The notes beneath the pieces were generated by a model. That model was not told the DNA's origin, made no database searches, and was given only the letters and a program-made list of their open reading frames with translations. Both the position numbers and the translations under genes were made by a program. Of a stretch of 64,000 nucleotides of DNA, positions 19,876 through 28,155 are shown piece after piece; positions within the stretch are counted from its first letter, which is position 1, and each line of letters starts with the position of its first letter. Source of the DNA: Bacteroidales bacterium (GTDB lineage Bacteria; Bacteroidota; Bacteroidia; Bacteroidales; UBA4417); contig JADJHD010000004.1 of the NCBI GenBank assembly GCA_016707705.1, positions 177,628 to 241,627 on the forward strand, written 5' to 3'.

Positions 19876-19929
19876 TCAGTGTCATCTGTGTTCTAATTCA
19901 TGCAAGTAGCACGATTTAGAACCACTAAG

Positions 19930-20017
19930 GAAGATAAAAGAAAAAGATAAAAGACAAAAGGAAAAAGACAAAAGACAAAAGACAAAAGACAAAAGACAAA
20001 AGATAAAAGACAAAAAG
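19930..20017. repeat. A-rich 7-bp tandem repeat
   Basis: Runs of the unit GACAAAA with GATAAAA and GAAAAA variants. The tract lies about 130 bases before the start codon of the gene at 20146 and could affect its promoter by DNA bending or slippage; this is a guess. Confidence 0.8.
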
Positions 20018-20145
20018 GGTGACGTTTGGACTTAGGTACGAGCCACTTCGAACCTTAAACACTAACAACTATACTACTAACAACTAAACCACTAACAGCC
20101 ATAAAGCCGAAAATTGTATATTAGTGCCTCCAAAACCCTCTATCC

Positions 20146-20688
20146 ATGAAAAAATTTAACCTGTTTACCTTCGTACTGCTCTTCTTCCTGAGCTTTGAAT
20201 CCTTTGCACAATCCGGCAATCAGCTTGTAATTACTGAGCCAGTCAAGTACAATGACTATATCGTAAATGAGCAGAATGCCATTGGCGAGAAGATCATCAA
20301 CCTGATGGGAATTGTTAGTGAGGCAACTTCTACCCATGAAACTGCGATGGCAGCTTTGCAATTGCTCAGCAATACAATTGATAATTCAATCAGGAATCTG
20401 GAAAACCTGAAAACCTATGATCCTGATTTCGGAATGAAAATGGCAGCAATGGATCTTTTTCAGTTCTATCACAGGATTATCCAGAACCAATATGTCCAGC
20501 TAATTAACGAACTGTACACCGAGCAACCTGATGTTGAAAAGATCAATGGATTGGTTGATCAGGTCAGTGTCGAGGAAAAAGGTTTCGACGATGCTTTCCA
20601 GGCAGCAGAGCAAAAATTTGCTGATGCCAATAACATCACCCTGGAAAAGAATGAATTACAGGAAAGTTTCGAGGAAAAAACCGAATAG
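20146..20688 (+). CDS. Secreted LIC11966-like surface protein
   Basis: 180 residues. A signal peptide (MKKFNLFTFVLLFFLSFESFAQ) is followed by an all-helical mature protein. The opening EPVKYNDYIVNEQNAIGEKI matches my memory of the LIC11966 family of predicted surface proteins seen in Leptospira and Bacteroidota; function unknown. The long amphipathic helices (residues 60-165) suggest a four-helix bundle. The family name is from recall and not checked. Confidence 0.7.
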   Translation: MKKFNLFTFVLLFFLSFESFAQSGNQLVITEPVKYNDYIVNEQNAIGEKIINLMGIVSEATSTHETAMAALQLLSNTIDNSIRNLENLKTYDPDFGMKMAAMDLFQFYHRIIQNQYVQLINELYTEQPDVEKINGLVDQVSVEEKGFDDAFQAAEQKFADANNITLEKNELQESFEEKTE

Positions 20689-20747
20689 AAACACTTACAA
20701 TTCTCTTCCGAATTTGATGTTCTTTCCCGGGGAAGTTCTCTTGGGAC

Positions 20748-21734
20748 TTATCTCTTTATGACCAGCTTTTGGTGGAATATTCCCTCCTTGGAGGAAATTA
20801 CCAGCAAATAGATGCCCTCACTTAAGTTTCCGGCATTAACCTGATGTGAATTGTCCTCCAGCTTTTCGGTGAGGAGCAACTGTCCCAGACTGTTGTATAT
20901 GCTTAGATCAGCGCCAGCTATTGCTTTCTCACCTTTAAGGTAGACTAACTCCCTTGCTGGATTGGGCCAGAGGTTTATTTTCAGTTCCTTTTTGCCTGTC
21001 TCCTTCAGGCTGTTTGTCTGCTTCTGCCTGACCCATATCTGATGAAATGTTGAAGGTTCAGTGCTGCAGGGATAATCATCCACTTCCCACCTTACGCTGC
21101 TGCAAAAAGCATCAATTCCTCCTAAATACCAATGGTAGGAGGAGCCTGTCCAGAGCGGGTAATCAGTCATCGCCAGATTGCCGCGGTCAGAAACTGTCAT
21201 GTCAATAGATGCTGGCAGATGCGAAGTGTGTCCGCTCAGTGGCGAAAAGGAAGTGCTTATTCCGGCAGTTGATCCAAGTCCTGTCTTGAAATATGAAATA
21301 GTACCGGTATGTGAGGTCTTGAAATGGATCATCCGGTCGTGACCAGAAGTTACCCCGTAAAACCTTACTTCATTAAATGGAATAGCATTCAAAATGGAGG
21401 TATCGGCATGCCCCCAATAAACTGTGTTGCTTTCATCAGTGCCCAGAATTACACTGCCTTGCAATGGAAGACTCCCGGAACGTATATTCAGGGCCGGATT
21501 GCTGGAAGTGAGGTGGTTGTAGTTCAGGATTAAGGTCCAGCCACCTCCGTCAGTCGTCATATCACAATAGCAATCCATCAGGGGCAAAGGGCCATCGCCA
21601 TCCGGATCTATTGAATAGACTCCGCTCGTGGCTGATGGGTCGCCCGCCAATAATTGGCTGCAACTGCGGGATGTCTGGGCAATGGACAGACTGGCTGTGG
21701 TCAGGATGATCAGAAATAGAGTAAATGCTTTCAT
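20748..21734 (-). CDS. Secreted fibrinogen-like domain protein with T9SS sorting domain
   Basis: 328 residues with a signal peptide (MKAFTLFLIILTTASLSIAQ). The N-terminal domain shows the fibrinogen C-terminal-like signature: SCSQLLAGDPSATSGVYSID, then CYCDMTTDGGGWTLILNYNH. The last 80 residues are a T9SS type A sorting domain (LWPNPARELVYLKGEK to SEGIYLLVISSKEG). It is likely a secreted glycan- or protein-binding adhesin. The gene is convergent with the gene at 20146, 59 bases apart. Confidence 0.87.
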   Translation of the reverse strand: MKAFTLFLIILTTASLSIAQTSRSCSQLLAGDPSATSGVYSIDPDGDGPLPLMDCYCDMTTDGGGWTLILNYNHLTSSNPALNIRSGSLPLQGSVILGTDESNTVYWGHADTSILNAIPFNEVRFYGVTSGHDRMIHFKTSHTGTISYFKTGLGSTAGISTSFSPLSGHTSHLPASIDMTVSDRGNLAMTDYPLWTGSSYHWYLGGIDAFCSSVRWEVDDYPCSTEPSTFHQIWVRQKQTNSLKETGKKELKINLWPNPARELVYLKGEKAIAGADLSIYNSLGQLLLTEKLEDNSHQVNAGNLSEGIYLLVISSKEGIFHQKLVIKR

Positions 21735-22014
21735 TTTTTGAGGATTAATAAAGGTTTGTAAGCTGAAAGGAGGTATACCGGCAAAATTGGAGCGTTTACA
21801 GGAGGGGTGTTTTCAGGAATACAAGTTCGGTCAGGTTTATATGATTAAAAATCCATTATCATGAAAATCGTGAGTTAGAAAGGTTTCCGAGATACTAAGG
21901 CATTTTACATTGCTGAATCATTTCCTTATAAGTTAGGAATAAATTAAATTATCCCGATGACAACTTAAAGTTAGCAAATGTGTATGTTCCCCGACAGAGT
22001 TTAATCTGCAGCCA

Positions 22015-23454
22015 TCAAAACAAACTATGCCTTTGCAGGGTTATACAAAACTCTCCCGGCACTTCTACATTCTCCTTTTCTTCCCCGTCATAGAAAATTA
22101 TCAGGTTCAATGCCGGTTTCTCTGACTCATACTCCAGACAATACTGCCTTGCTATGTCATTGGGATAAAAGAAGAAATGCCCTTCAAAGGAACTCCCAAT
22201 GAAAGTTAATCCATTTTTATCGGGTGTCTCGCTGAATGATTTGTATATCAACTCACTGCAAACCAATGCATCATCTGAATCGAATTCGAACAGGAAATCG
22301 TAAGGTGACCCATAATATGAAAAGGCAGTCAGTATGGATCGAAAGATTTCTTCCCTTGGTAAATTGGGACGAAAGCCTGCAAAATAATCAACCTTGGCAA
22401 TATGTTCCAGCGGACTAATAACAACACCCTTCCCAATGGCTTCGATAATCATCTGTTTTTGCTCGAATATTTGCTGGTATGCTTCAAAGTAATTTTCACG
22501 AATAAATTCTGAAGCCTGCTGACCGTTTAACATAGGCAGTCCATCGAAATACCGGTTCATGTCATCAAGACTGCCGAGATAGATTGCTGAATGCGTCCAG
22601 AAACCTGAAATTCCAAAATTTGAAACCTGACGGTCGTTGCGCTTAATAAGGATGTCTCCCGGATTTAGAAGCGACCTGATTTTTTCAAACTCTTTATTTC
22701 CCAGATATTTCTGATTCCTGAAACTCAGGTCGATATCTGAAAAGACATCACAAATTGCCTTTTGCAGAGGTTTACGAAAATACCTGCGCAGTATATCAGT
22801 TTCTTTAGCAACAAGGGCATTGGTTTCGGTAACTTCCAAAAATCTGAAATCTGCCTTCGTACTGCCATTATGCAACACATATTTTTTATGAGAGGTTTCT
22901 ACAAAAAGAAACTGGTTATCGCGGTCAAGACGCATGGACACAATGGAGCTGTCAGTAAGGCCATAGGACTCATCGAGGCGCACAAATCTTCGGTTTCGCA
23001 GAAGGTAAACATAGTCGGAAGTTGTGCCCAGCAATACGGTATGCGGGTCAATCGGGAGGATGCAGGTGAACTGAATATTTGAAGGCAGATGAATGCGTTG
23101 CGATACATCAATCACTTTTTTCTGCTTTACAACTATGATACTGTCAGCATGTTCTCCGCAAACCAGCCAGGTGTTTCCTGATGGATCAGAAGCTGCGAGA
23201 CTTACATTGCCAAAAGCCAGTTGCAGGCTATCCGGCGAGGATTTCTGCGCATTCAGTTGGAAAGATAGTAGTAGTGCAGCTACTAATGCCGATGTTTTAA
23301 ACTGTCTGCTCCCGGCTTTCAGTTTAAAGAATATGCTGCCGATGATAAAATTCCAGAAATACATAAACATAGGATAACAGTCGCCCATTGAGCTATTGCA
23401 CCAAGTTTTATCGCCTAATGCTAATTTCAAGCGAATATACTTAGAAACTGTCAT
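22015..23454 (-). CDS. Propeller-YiiX fusion: permuted NlpC/P60-type cysteine hydrolase
   Basis: Up to 479 residues. Inner methionines at residues 29 or 31 (start about 23364) may be the true start. A hydrophobic signal follows (TSALVAALLLSFQLNAQ). Residues about 80-200 look like propeller or sensor blades (DPSGNTWLVCGEHADSI, LLGTTSDYVYLLRNR). The C-terminal half is a YiiX/DUF830-like permuted papain-fold hydrolase: GDILIKRND, His in FWTHSAIYLG, Cys in DALVCSELIYKSF. These enzymes act on amide or ester bonds in cell-wall peptides or lipids. The join to a propeller is unusual. Envelope location is inferred. Confidence 0.82.
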   Translation of the reverse strand: MTVSKYIRLKLALGDKTWCNSSMGDCYPMFMYFWNFIIGSIFFKLKAGSRQFKTSALVAALLLSFQLNAQKSSPDSLQLAFGNVSLAASDPSGNTWLVCGEHADSIIVVKQKKVIDVSQRIHLPSNIQFTCILPIDPHTVLLGTTSDYVYLLRNRRFVRLDESYGLTDSSIVSMRLDRDNQFLFVETSHKKYVLHNGSTKADFRFLEVTETNALVAKETDILRRYFRKPLQKAICDVFSDIDLSFRNQKYLGNKEFEKIRSLLNPGDILIKRNDRQVSNFGISGFWTHSAIYLGSLDDMNRYFDGLPMLNGQQASEFIRENYFEAYQQIFEQKQMIIEAIGKGVVISPLEHIAKVDYFAGFRPNLPREEIFRSILTAFSYYGSPYDFLFEFDSDDALVCSELIYKSFSETPDKNGLTFIGSSFEGHFFFYPNDIARQYCLEYESEKPALNLIIFYDGEEKENVEVPGEFCITLQRHSLF

Positions 23455-23721
23455 AATTATTAGTATGAAGTAAACTAAGAATTCAGAATTCAGTAGTCAG
23501 AATAGAAAAAATGAAACCATTGTTTGGAAAGTTATTCTGTCCGCATGGGAGGATGACTTCTGACTTCTTTGGTGAATATCATCTTTAGACAATTTAATAA
23601 GAATTGTCCAAATTGCTTAAACAGTAAATAACTATAACCAGACTATAGCAGTGGCCCTGTTATAACGTGAAAAAGTAATCCTGATTGTTAATTCAGATTC
23701 TGCTTGAAGTGCTCTGTCGGC

Positions 23722-24285
23722 CTAAACCCGCAATGATCCACGGAACCCGCGCACAGCATAATAGGAAGAGGCTCCATTATGGTAAATAAATACATGATCA
23801 TAGCGAAAATCAGCGAAAATGGCTCCTCCCAGTTTTCTGATCTCAGCCGGTGTTTCAATCCAGCTTGAGGTCTTTTGATCGAATTTTCCGAGTTTCAGCA
23901 GCTGTCTGTATTGTTCTTCGGTCAGGATATTAATTCCCATGGCTGCAGCCATATCCAAGGCACTGTCTTCGGGTTTGAATTCCTTTCTGGATTCCAGGGC
24001 CTCCCTGTCGTAGCAGAGACTTCTGCGGCCTTTGGGCGTTTCTGCGGAACAATCAAAAAACAGGAATTCCTTCGATTTATCATCATATCCAACAACATCA
24101 GGTTCACCACCGGTTCTTTCCATCTCATTCAGCGACCATAGTTTTTCAGGATAAGCTTCCAGTCTGGCTTGAACATCAGCCCATTCAAGACCTGAATGAC
24201 GTTTCAGGTTCTTCTCAAAACGGGTTTTCAAAATCTTGAGCAGACTATTGCATTCTTCGATTGACAACTTCTGGTGATTTGCCAT
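23722..24285 (-). CDS. DUF4256 family protein
   Basis: 187 residues from the ATG at 24285 (MANHQKLSIEECNSLLKILK). The frame is open to 24579, but the upstream part overlaps the methyltransferase gene and is not family-like. The conserved parts are clear: MERTGGEPDVVGYD, FFDCSAETPKGRRSLCYDRE, MGINILTEEQYRQL and a final ASSYYAVRGFRGSLRV. Function of the family is unknown; it is cytoplasmic and single-domain. Confidence 0.88.
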   Translation of the reverse strand: MANHQKLSIEECNSLLKILKTRFEKNLKRHSGLEWADVQARLEAYPEKLWSLNEMERTGGEPDVVGYDDKSKEFLFFDCSAETPKGRRSLCYDREALESRKEFKPEDSALDMAAAMGINILTEEQYRQLLKLGKFDQKTSSWIETPAEIRKLGGAIFADFRYDHVFIYHNGASSYYAVRGFRGSLRV

Positions 24286-24452
24286 TTGTTTATGATTTAT
24301 GCTGAAATTCTGTAGTAAGATTAATTGCGCAGGGACTATTCCATTGCCAGAAGTTAAAGGCTGGTATTCGAATTGCCTGTCATTATTAATAAATAGAATT
24401 TCACGGCATTTGTTCAATCCGGAACCTTTAAAAATGCTGTTCTTAATACTGA

Positions 24453-25031
24453 TTAACCTAAAGTCAAATACCTGTTCACCCTTTTCTTGTATTTCAGGAA
24501 TTCTTCTCCATGCACCGACTCCAGGTAGGCTTCTTCTTCTAAAATCATTCTGTGAAAAGTGATTGCAAGTAAAATCCAAAGAATTGCCAGAATTGGAGAA
24601 GGGAAAATGAGGATGTATCCAAATATCAGTAAATTATAGGATAGAAAATATGGATTGCGGCTAAACCTGTAGATTCCTGAAATTACCAGGTCCGTCTTTT
24701 GGTCATAGCGGATGCCGACTCTCCAGGAATTTCTCATGGCTATCAGCGCAAGGATTCCCAAAATAAAGCCTGCAAGTACAAATGCATATCCGGCGAACCG
24801 AATCATTGCGAACCCACTTAGATTTGCCTCAAGTATCCAATTGAATGGAAGTACAGTTAACCTTAGCAGAAGCAGCAGATAAATCATCGTAGAAAGAAGG
24901 ATCGATAAGGTCAGCTTGCTCGATTTTCCTTTAATGGATTGTTTTGTTGAAAGAAATGTTTTGATATTCCTTATTGCAAACGCCAGAATGAAAAATACCA
25001 GTATCAGGATCAGAAAGAGGTTCTGTAACAT
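24453..25031 (-). CDS. Isoprenylcysteine/phospholipid methyltransferase-like membrane protein
   Basis: 192 residues with about five membrane spans. The C-terminal half carries the ICMT/PEMT-like signature: VISGIYRFSRNPYFLSY and a later ILEEEAYLESVHGEEFLKYK. Such proteins methylate lipids or small hydrophobic substrates using S-adenosylmethionine. The substrate of bacterial members is mostly unknown. It lies upstream of the DUF4256 gene on the same strand. Confidence 0.87.
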   Translation of the reverse strand: MLQNLFLILILVFFILAFAIRNIKTFLSTKQSIKGKSSKLTLSILLSTMIYLLLLLRLTVLPFNWILEANLSGFAMIRFAGYAFVLAGFILGILALIAMRNSWRVGIRYDQKTDLVISGIYRFSRNPYFLSYNLLIFGYILIFPSPILAILWILLAITFHRMILEEEAYLESVHGEEFLKYKKRVNRYLTLG

Positions 25032-25102
25032 AAACTATTCAATTTGATGCGGCTAATTTTCTGAATGTAATTCCAAATGTTCTCTGAATTTAGACGGTTA
25101 AA

Positions 25103-25777
25103 TTATTTCTTTCCCAATTTATAGCCCAGATTCAGGGCTATTACCTTGTTTTTATTCTTCAAATTTCCACTAGTATCGGGTGAAAGATTAGCCAGTCCGA
25201 AACTATAGGATAAACCAAACTGCCAGGAACTGATTTCAATCCCTGCGCCTGCATTTATCCCCCAGTCGATTCTTCTGTAAGTATCAGTATTTATGTCTGT
25301 GCCCCAACTTATGGCTGAATTATCACTTCTGGGTTGACCCCTGAATAAAAAATCAGCTTTCTGCCTTCCCCATAGTCCGACTCCCAAGTAGGGTCCTGCA
25401 GCTCCATACATTTTAACGGAACCATAAGTATAGGAGGTCTTTAAATAGAGAGGGATTTCCAGATAATTCAAGCTGATATTCAGATTGTAATCAGAAATAT
25501 CCAGAGCCAGTCCCTGCTTTTCAAACAACTTATATCCCTTATTCGAAAAGGAAATCCCGGGTTCAAAACTGATTGCCTTCGTAATTGGAATTTCTGAAGC
25601 TAATCCGACAGAATAGCCTGGTTTCCACTTTAATTCTCTTGATGAGTTTACTGCATATCCACTAAAAGACTGACATGCAAGATTAAATCCTGCCCTTGCA
25701 ACCAATTGTTGTGAAAATGACTCCTGAGAAGGAAGTAATATGATAAGCAGAATGAGGCTTTTAAAAAGGTTTTTCAT
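25103..25777 (-). CDS. Outer membrane beta-barrel protein (PorT-like)
   Basis: 224 residues. A signal peptide (MKNLFKSLILLIILLPSQES) is followed by alternating amphipathic strands (GFNLACQSFSGY, YLEIPLYLKTSYTYGSVKMY, GINAGAGIEISSWQFGLSYS) as in the PorT/OMP_b-brl_2 family. It ends with a strand plus a short basic tail. It probably forms a small outer membrane barrel; some relatives assist T9SS, but that is not shown here. Confidence 0.82.
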   Translation of the reverse strand: MKNLFKSLILLIILLPSQESFSQQLVARAGFNLACQSFSGYAVNSSRELKWKPGYSVGLASEIPITKAISFEPGISFSNKGYKLFEKQGLALDISDYNLNISLNYLEIPLYLKTSYTYGSVKMYGAAGPYLGVGLWGRQKADFLFRGQPRSDNSAISWGTDINTDTYRRIDWGINAGAGIEISSWQFGLSYSFGLANLSPDTSGNLKNKNKVIALNLGYKLGKK

Positions 25778-26146
25778 TATACCTGACTTATAAGAGAATA
25801 CTGTGAAATTGAGGGGACTTTACCTTTTACATGATATAATTCATTCAGTGGCTTGTCTTGATTCTTGTTCGCCCCTTACCTGATTAAAATTAGTCTAATT
25901 TGGAATCACAATTAAGCAGCTTTGTAAAAGGTTTAATGCTCTGATTCTTCAAATGCCTGATATTATCCGATATGTCTTTTCAATCTGCACATCTGCTAAA
26001 GATACACCAGCAAAAGATAGTTTTATAATATGGCATAGAGTAATTTCAATGACATTGTGACAATAATTGATGTTCTCCAGACTATTCAATAGTGAACAGT
26101 TGCTGTGGATTCTCGAAATGATTCAGCTTGTGTAAAAATCAAGAAA
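25778..26146. other. Gene-free stretch
   Basis: 369 bases of AT-rich DNA between the barrel gene and the deacetylase gene. I see no gene, strong hairpin or repeat in it. Confidence 0.55.
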
Positions 26147-26935
26147 TCAGAACATCTTAACACGACCCTTTTTTAATTTCGTCTTGAATTTCCAGAAAGG
26201 TTCATCACCTCTGATATCAATCCTTTTTACTTCGAATCTGTGCTTTAAAGGCCATTTATTGATCTTGTTTCCTATACGCAGGCCATAAACTATACCCAGC
26301 TTATTCATGAGGTTGAAAAATGCGGCCTTCCTTTCCCTGTCTCTTGGATAGGCACCAAAAGGATATGCTAATACCGGCAAATACTCTATCCCATGCTGGC
26401 TTAAGGTCTCCTTGCATTTGCTGATATCATCCACTATTTCTTCAAATGTTGAATCCTTCAGCGAAATATGTCTGAAAGTATGCAGTCCGAAACTTATGTA
26501 ACGGTTATCCAGGGCTTGCAGCTTCTCAAAATCCATAATAGGTTCTTCACCCTTATCCCATACATTGGTTTTACCCAGATAACCAACAGGAAGCATTATA
26601 GTTGCATGAAAATTATATTTCTGTAAAAGTGGATACAGGTATTCAAAATTATTGAGGTAAGCATCATCGAATGTGAGTACAAAAACCCGGGGAGGGAGTT
26701 TCTCGTCCTTATGGTTGATAACGTGACTCAATGTTAGGCATGTATATCCTTTCACGGAAAGGTATTGAAATTGCTCTTCAAGTTTCGCTATTGATATGGT
26801 TATGCCGTCAGTGATTTCCAAACTCACTTTATGATACATTAATATTGGCAATCCTTTAACGGGAGGAATGAATATACCATACTGGATGCTAAGGAACACA
26901 CAAATTATGATTGCTATCAACAATGCAATTATCAT
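26147..26935 (-). CDS. Polysaccharide deacetylase, membrane-anchored
   Basis: 262 residues. One N-terminal membrane span (IIALLIAIIICVFLSIQYGI) is followed by a NodB-homology domain. The motifs are LTFDDAYLNN (metal-binding Asp pair), HTFRH (metal His) and LAYPFGAYPRD. Carbohydrate esterase family 4 enzymes remove N- or O-acetyl groups from surface glycans. The start overlaps the stop of the upstream glycosyltransferase gene by four bases (26932-26935), so the two are translationally coupled and likely act on the same glycan. Confidence 0.92.
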   Translation of the reverse strand: MIIALLIAIIICVFLSIQYGIFIPPVKGLPILMYHKVSLEITDGITISIAKLEEQFQYLSVKGYTCLTLSHVINHKDEKLPPRVFVLTFDDAYLNNFEYLYPLLQKYNFHATIMLPVGYLGKTNVWDKGEEPIMDFEKLQALDNRYISFGLHTFRHISLKDSTFEEIVDDISKCKETLSQHGIEYLPVLAYPFGAYPRDRERKAAFFNLMNKLGIVYGLRIGNKINKWPLKHRFEVKRIDIRGDEPFWKFKTKLKKGRVKMF

Positions 26936-27693
26936 GGTTTTGCCTTTAGACTTGATTCATAAAGTTTAGCATGTTTAACGAAAATATATAAAGCTGAGAA
27001 TAGCGACCATACGAAACCCGGATAGCCGTTCAAAAAATTTAAACGGATAAAATATTGCTTGATAAACTCAAATGGGAATCGGATTATGTTTTTTGTCTTG
27101 CTAAAATGCTTGCCCTTTTTCAGACTTTCATCCCGGCAAATTGTAGTATAATCATTAAATTTCTGAAAATACTCATGAATATCGATGAAGCTATTATGCA
27201 AGATCTCATTTCTTAGCTTTCCGATAGCTCCATCAAGTATCACGCCTTCGTGAATTTTCAATGTATTAAAATTGCCTCGGTTTCTATTAAAAAAGCGCAA
27301 GTGTCGCTGCTTGTGCTCGCAACCATACTTAAAAACCTTTTGCATGAATATTAGGGTAATTGGTACCAGATATCCGGCAGTGGTAATGTTTTCTGAAGAT
27401 AAAACTGAGATGATCTCTTTCTGCAACCCTTCAGTTACAACCTCATCTGCATCCAGTGAAAGTATCCAGTCGTTCGACGCCTTCTCCACTGCGAGTCTCT
27501 TTTGCATACCATACCCCAAAAATGGCTGGACGAAGGTTTTGCAATTGGGATATTCTTTACAGATTCCTAATGTATTATCTGTGCTGCCCGAATCCACAAC
27601 AATTATCTCATCGGCCCATCTGACGGATTCAAGAGCCACGCGTATACGCTCTTCCTCATTTAACGCAATGATGGTAACGCTTAGCTTATTCAT
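26932..27693 (-). CDS. Glycosyltransferase family 2 (WaaE/KdtX-like)
   Basis: 253 residues. The GT-A core is plain: VTIIALNEEERIRVALES, then VVDSGSTDNT, then the DxD-type ILSLDADEVV. The C-terminal part (RFPFEFIKQYFIRLNFLNG) is typical of WaaE/KdtX-type enzymes that add a hexose to lipopolysaccharide core. It probably works on the cytoplasmic face of the inner membrane. It overlaps the deacetylase gene by four bases. Confidence 0.93.
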   Translation of the reverse strand: MNKLSVTIIALNEEERIRVALESVRWADEIIVVDSGSTDNTLGICKEYPNCKTFVQPFLGYGMQKRLAVEKASNDWILSLDADEVVTEGLQKEIISVLSSENITTAGYLVPITLIFMQKVFKYGCEHKQRHLRFFNRNRGNFNTLKIHEGVILDGAIGKLRNEILHNSFIDIHEYFQKFNDYTTICRDESLKKGKHFSKTKNIIRFPFEFIKQYFIRLNFLNGYPGFVWSLFSALYIFVKHAKLYESSLKAKP

Positions 27694-28060
27694 ATTAAAA
27701 GCTCATTAATTGCAAAAGGCATGTATCCTTCATAAAACTATTTCAGGATATTGGGTCGATCGATTAGCTTTCACAATCACCAATATGTTCAGCAACTATA
27801 AATTTTCGAAATAGGATTTAAACTTCTAAAGTAGTAAGGGAGTACTCCGATTTTCTCTTTTGGAGAAAGATTGGCAAGTTCAATCTGCCATGGTTTATTT
27901 AAACGCTATTATTAATTTTTCCGGCTTTTCAATACTGGTAACAACAATTACAATGATAATATACTCATCTTAAACTGTAGGCTAAGTTAGTAAATTCAAA
28001 CACCTTAGTCAAAATTATAGTGTGAGCTGCAACTTCGTGTTTGAATAATCAGTTTATTTC
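27694..28060. other. Gene-free stretch next to the lone cassette
   Basis: 367 bases between the GT2 gene and the attC-like site at 28061. No gene seen. In the insertion model it is part of the original spacer between the GT4 and GT2 genes, into which the cassette went. Confidence 0.5.
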
Positions 28061-28155
28061 GTGCTTTAACGTTCCTGGGCTTGGCGCTGGGGCTTTGAGT
28101 TGTGGGCCTTGTGCGACAGGACAAAGCCCTAGCAGCAAAGCCCATGTTACCGCCA
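28061..28155 (-). other. attC: attC-like recombination site A (end of the lone cassette)
   Basis: Read on the minus strand: TGGCGGTAAC, then a long imperfect stem with loop, then GGAACG followed by TTAAAGCAC. The stem arms contain ATGGGCTTTGC and GCCAAGCCCA. The entry sequence is the reverse complement of the cassette start at 29808-29817 over 10 bases. The site shares its centre (GGCCCACAAC) and overall plan with the site at 62899-62983. Confidence 0.8.

Larger units (their letters stand above)
19655..20145. other. Repeat-rich gene-free stretch
   Basis: Holds two copies of a 16-bp palindrome, several GCAGAT-type short repeats (GATTAACGCAGATC, TCATCTGTG), a copy of ACCACTAAGG like the ends of the GxxExxY inverted repeats, and a 7-bp tandem repeat. 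No gene is seen. Similar dispersed repeats flank GxxExxY genes in other genomes, but none is present here. Confidence 0.7.
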
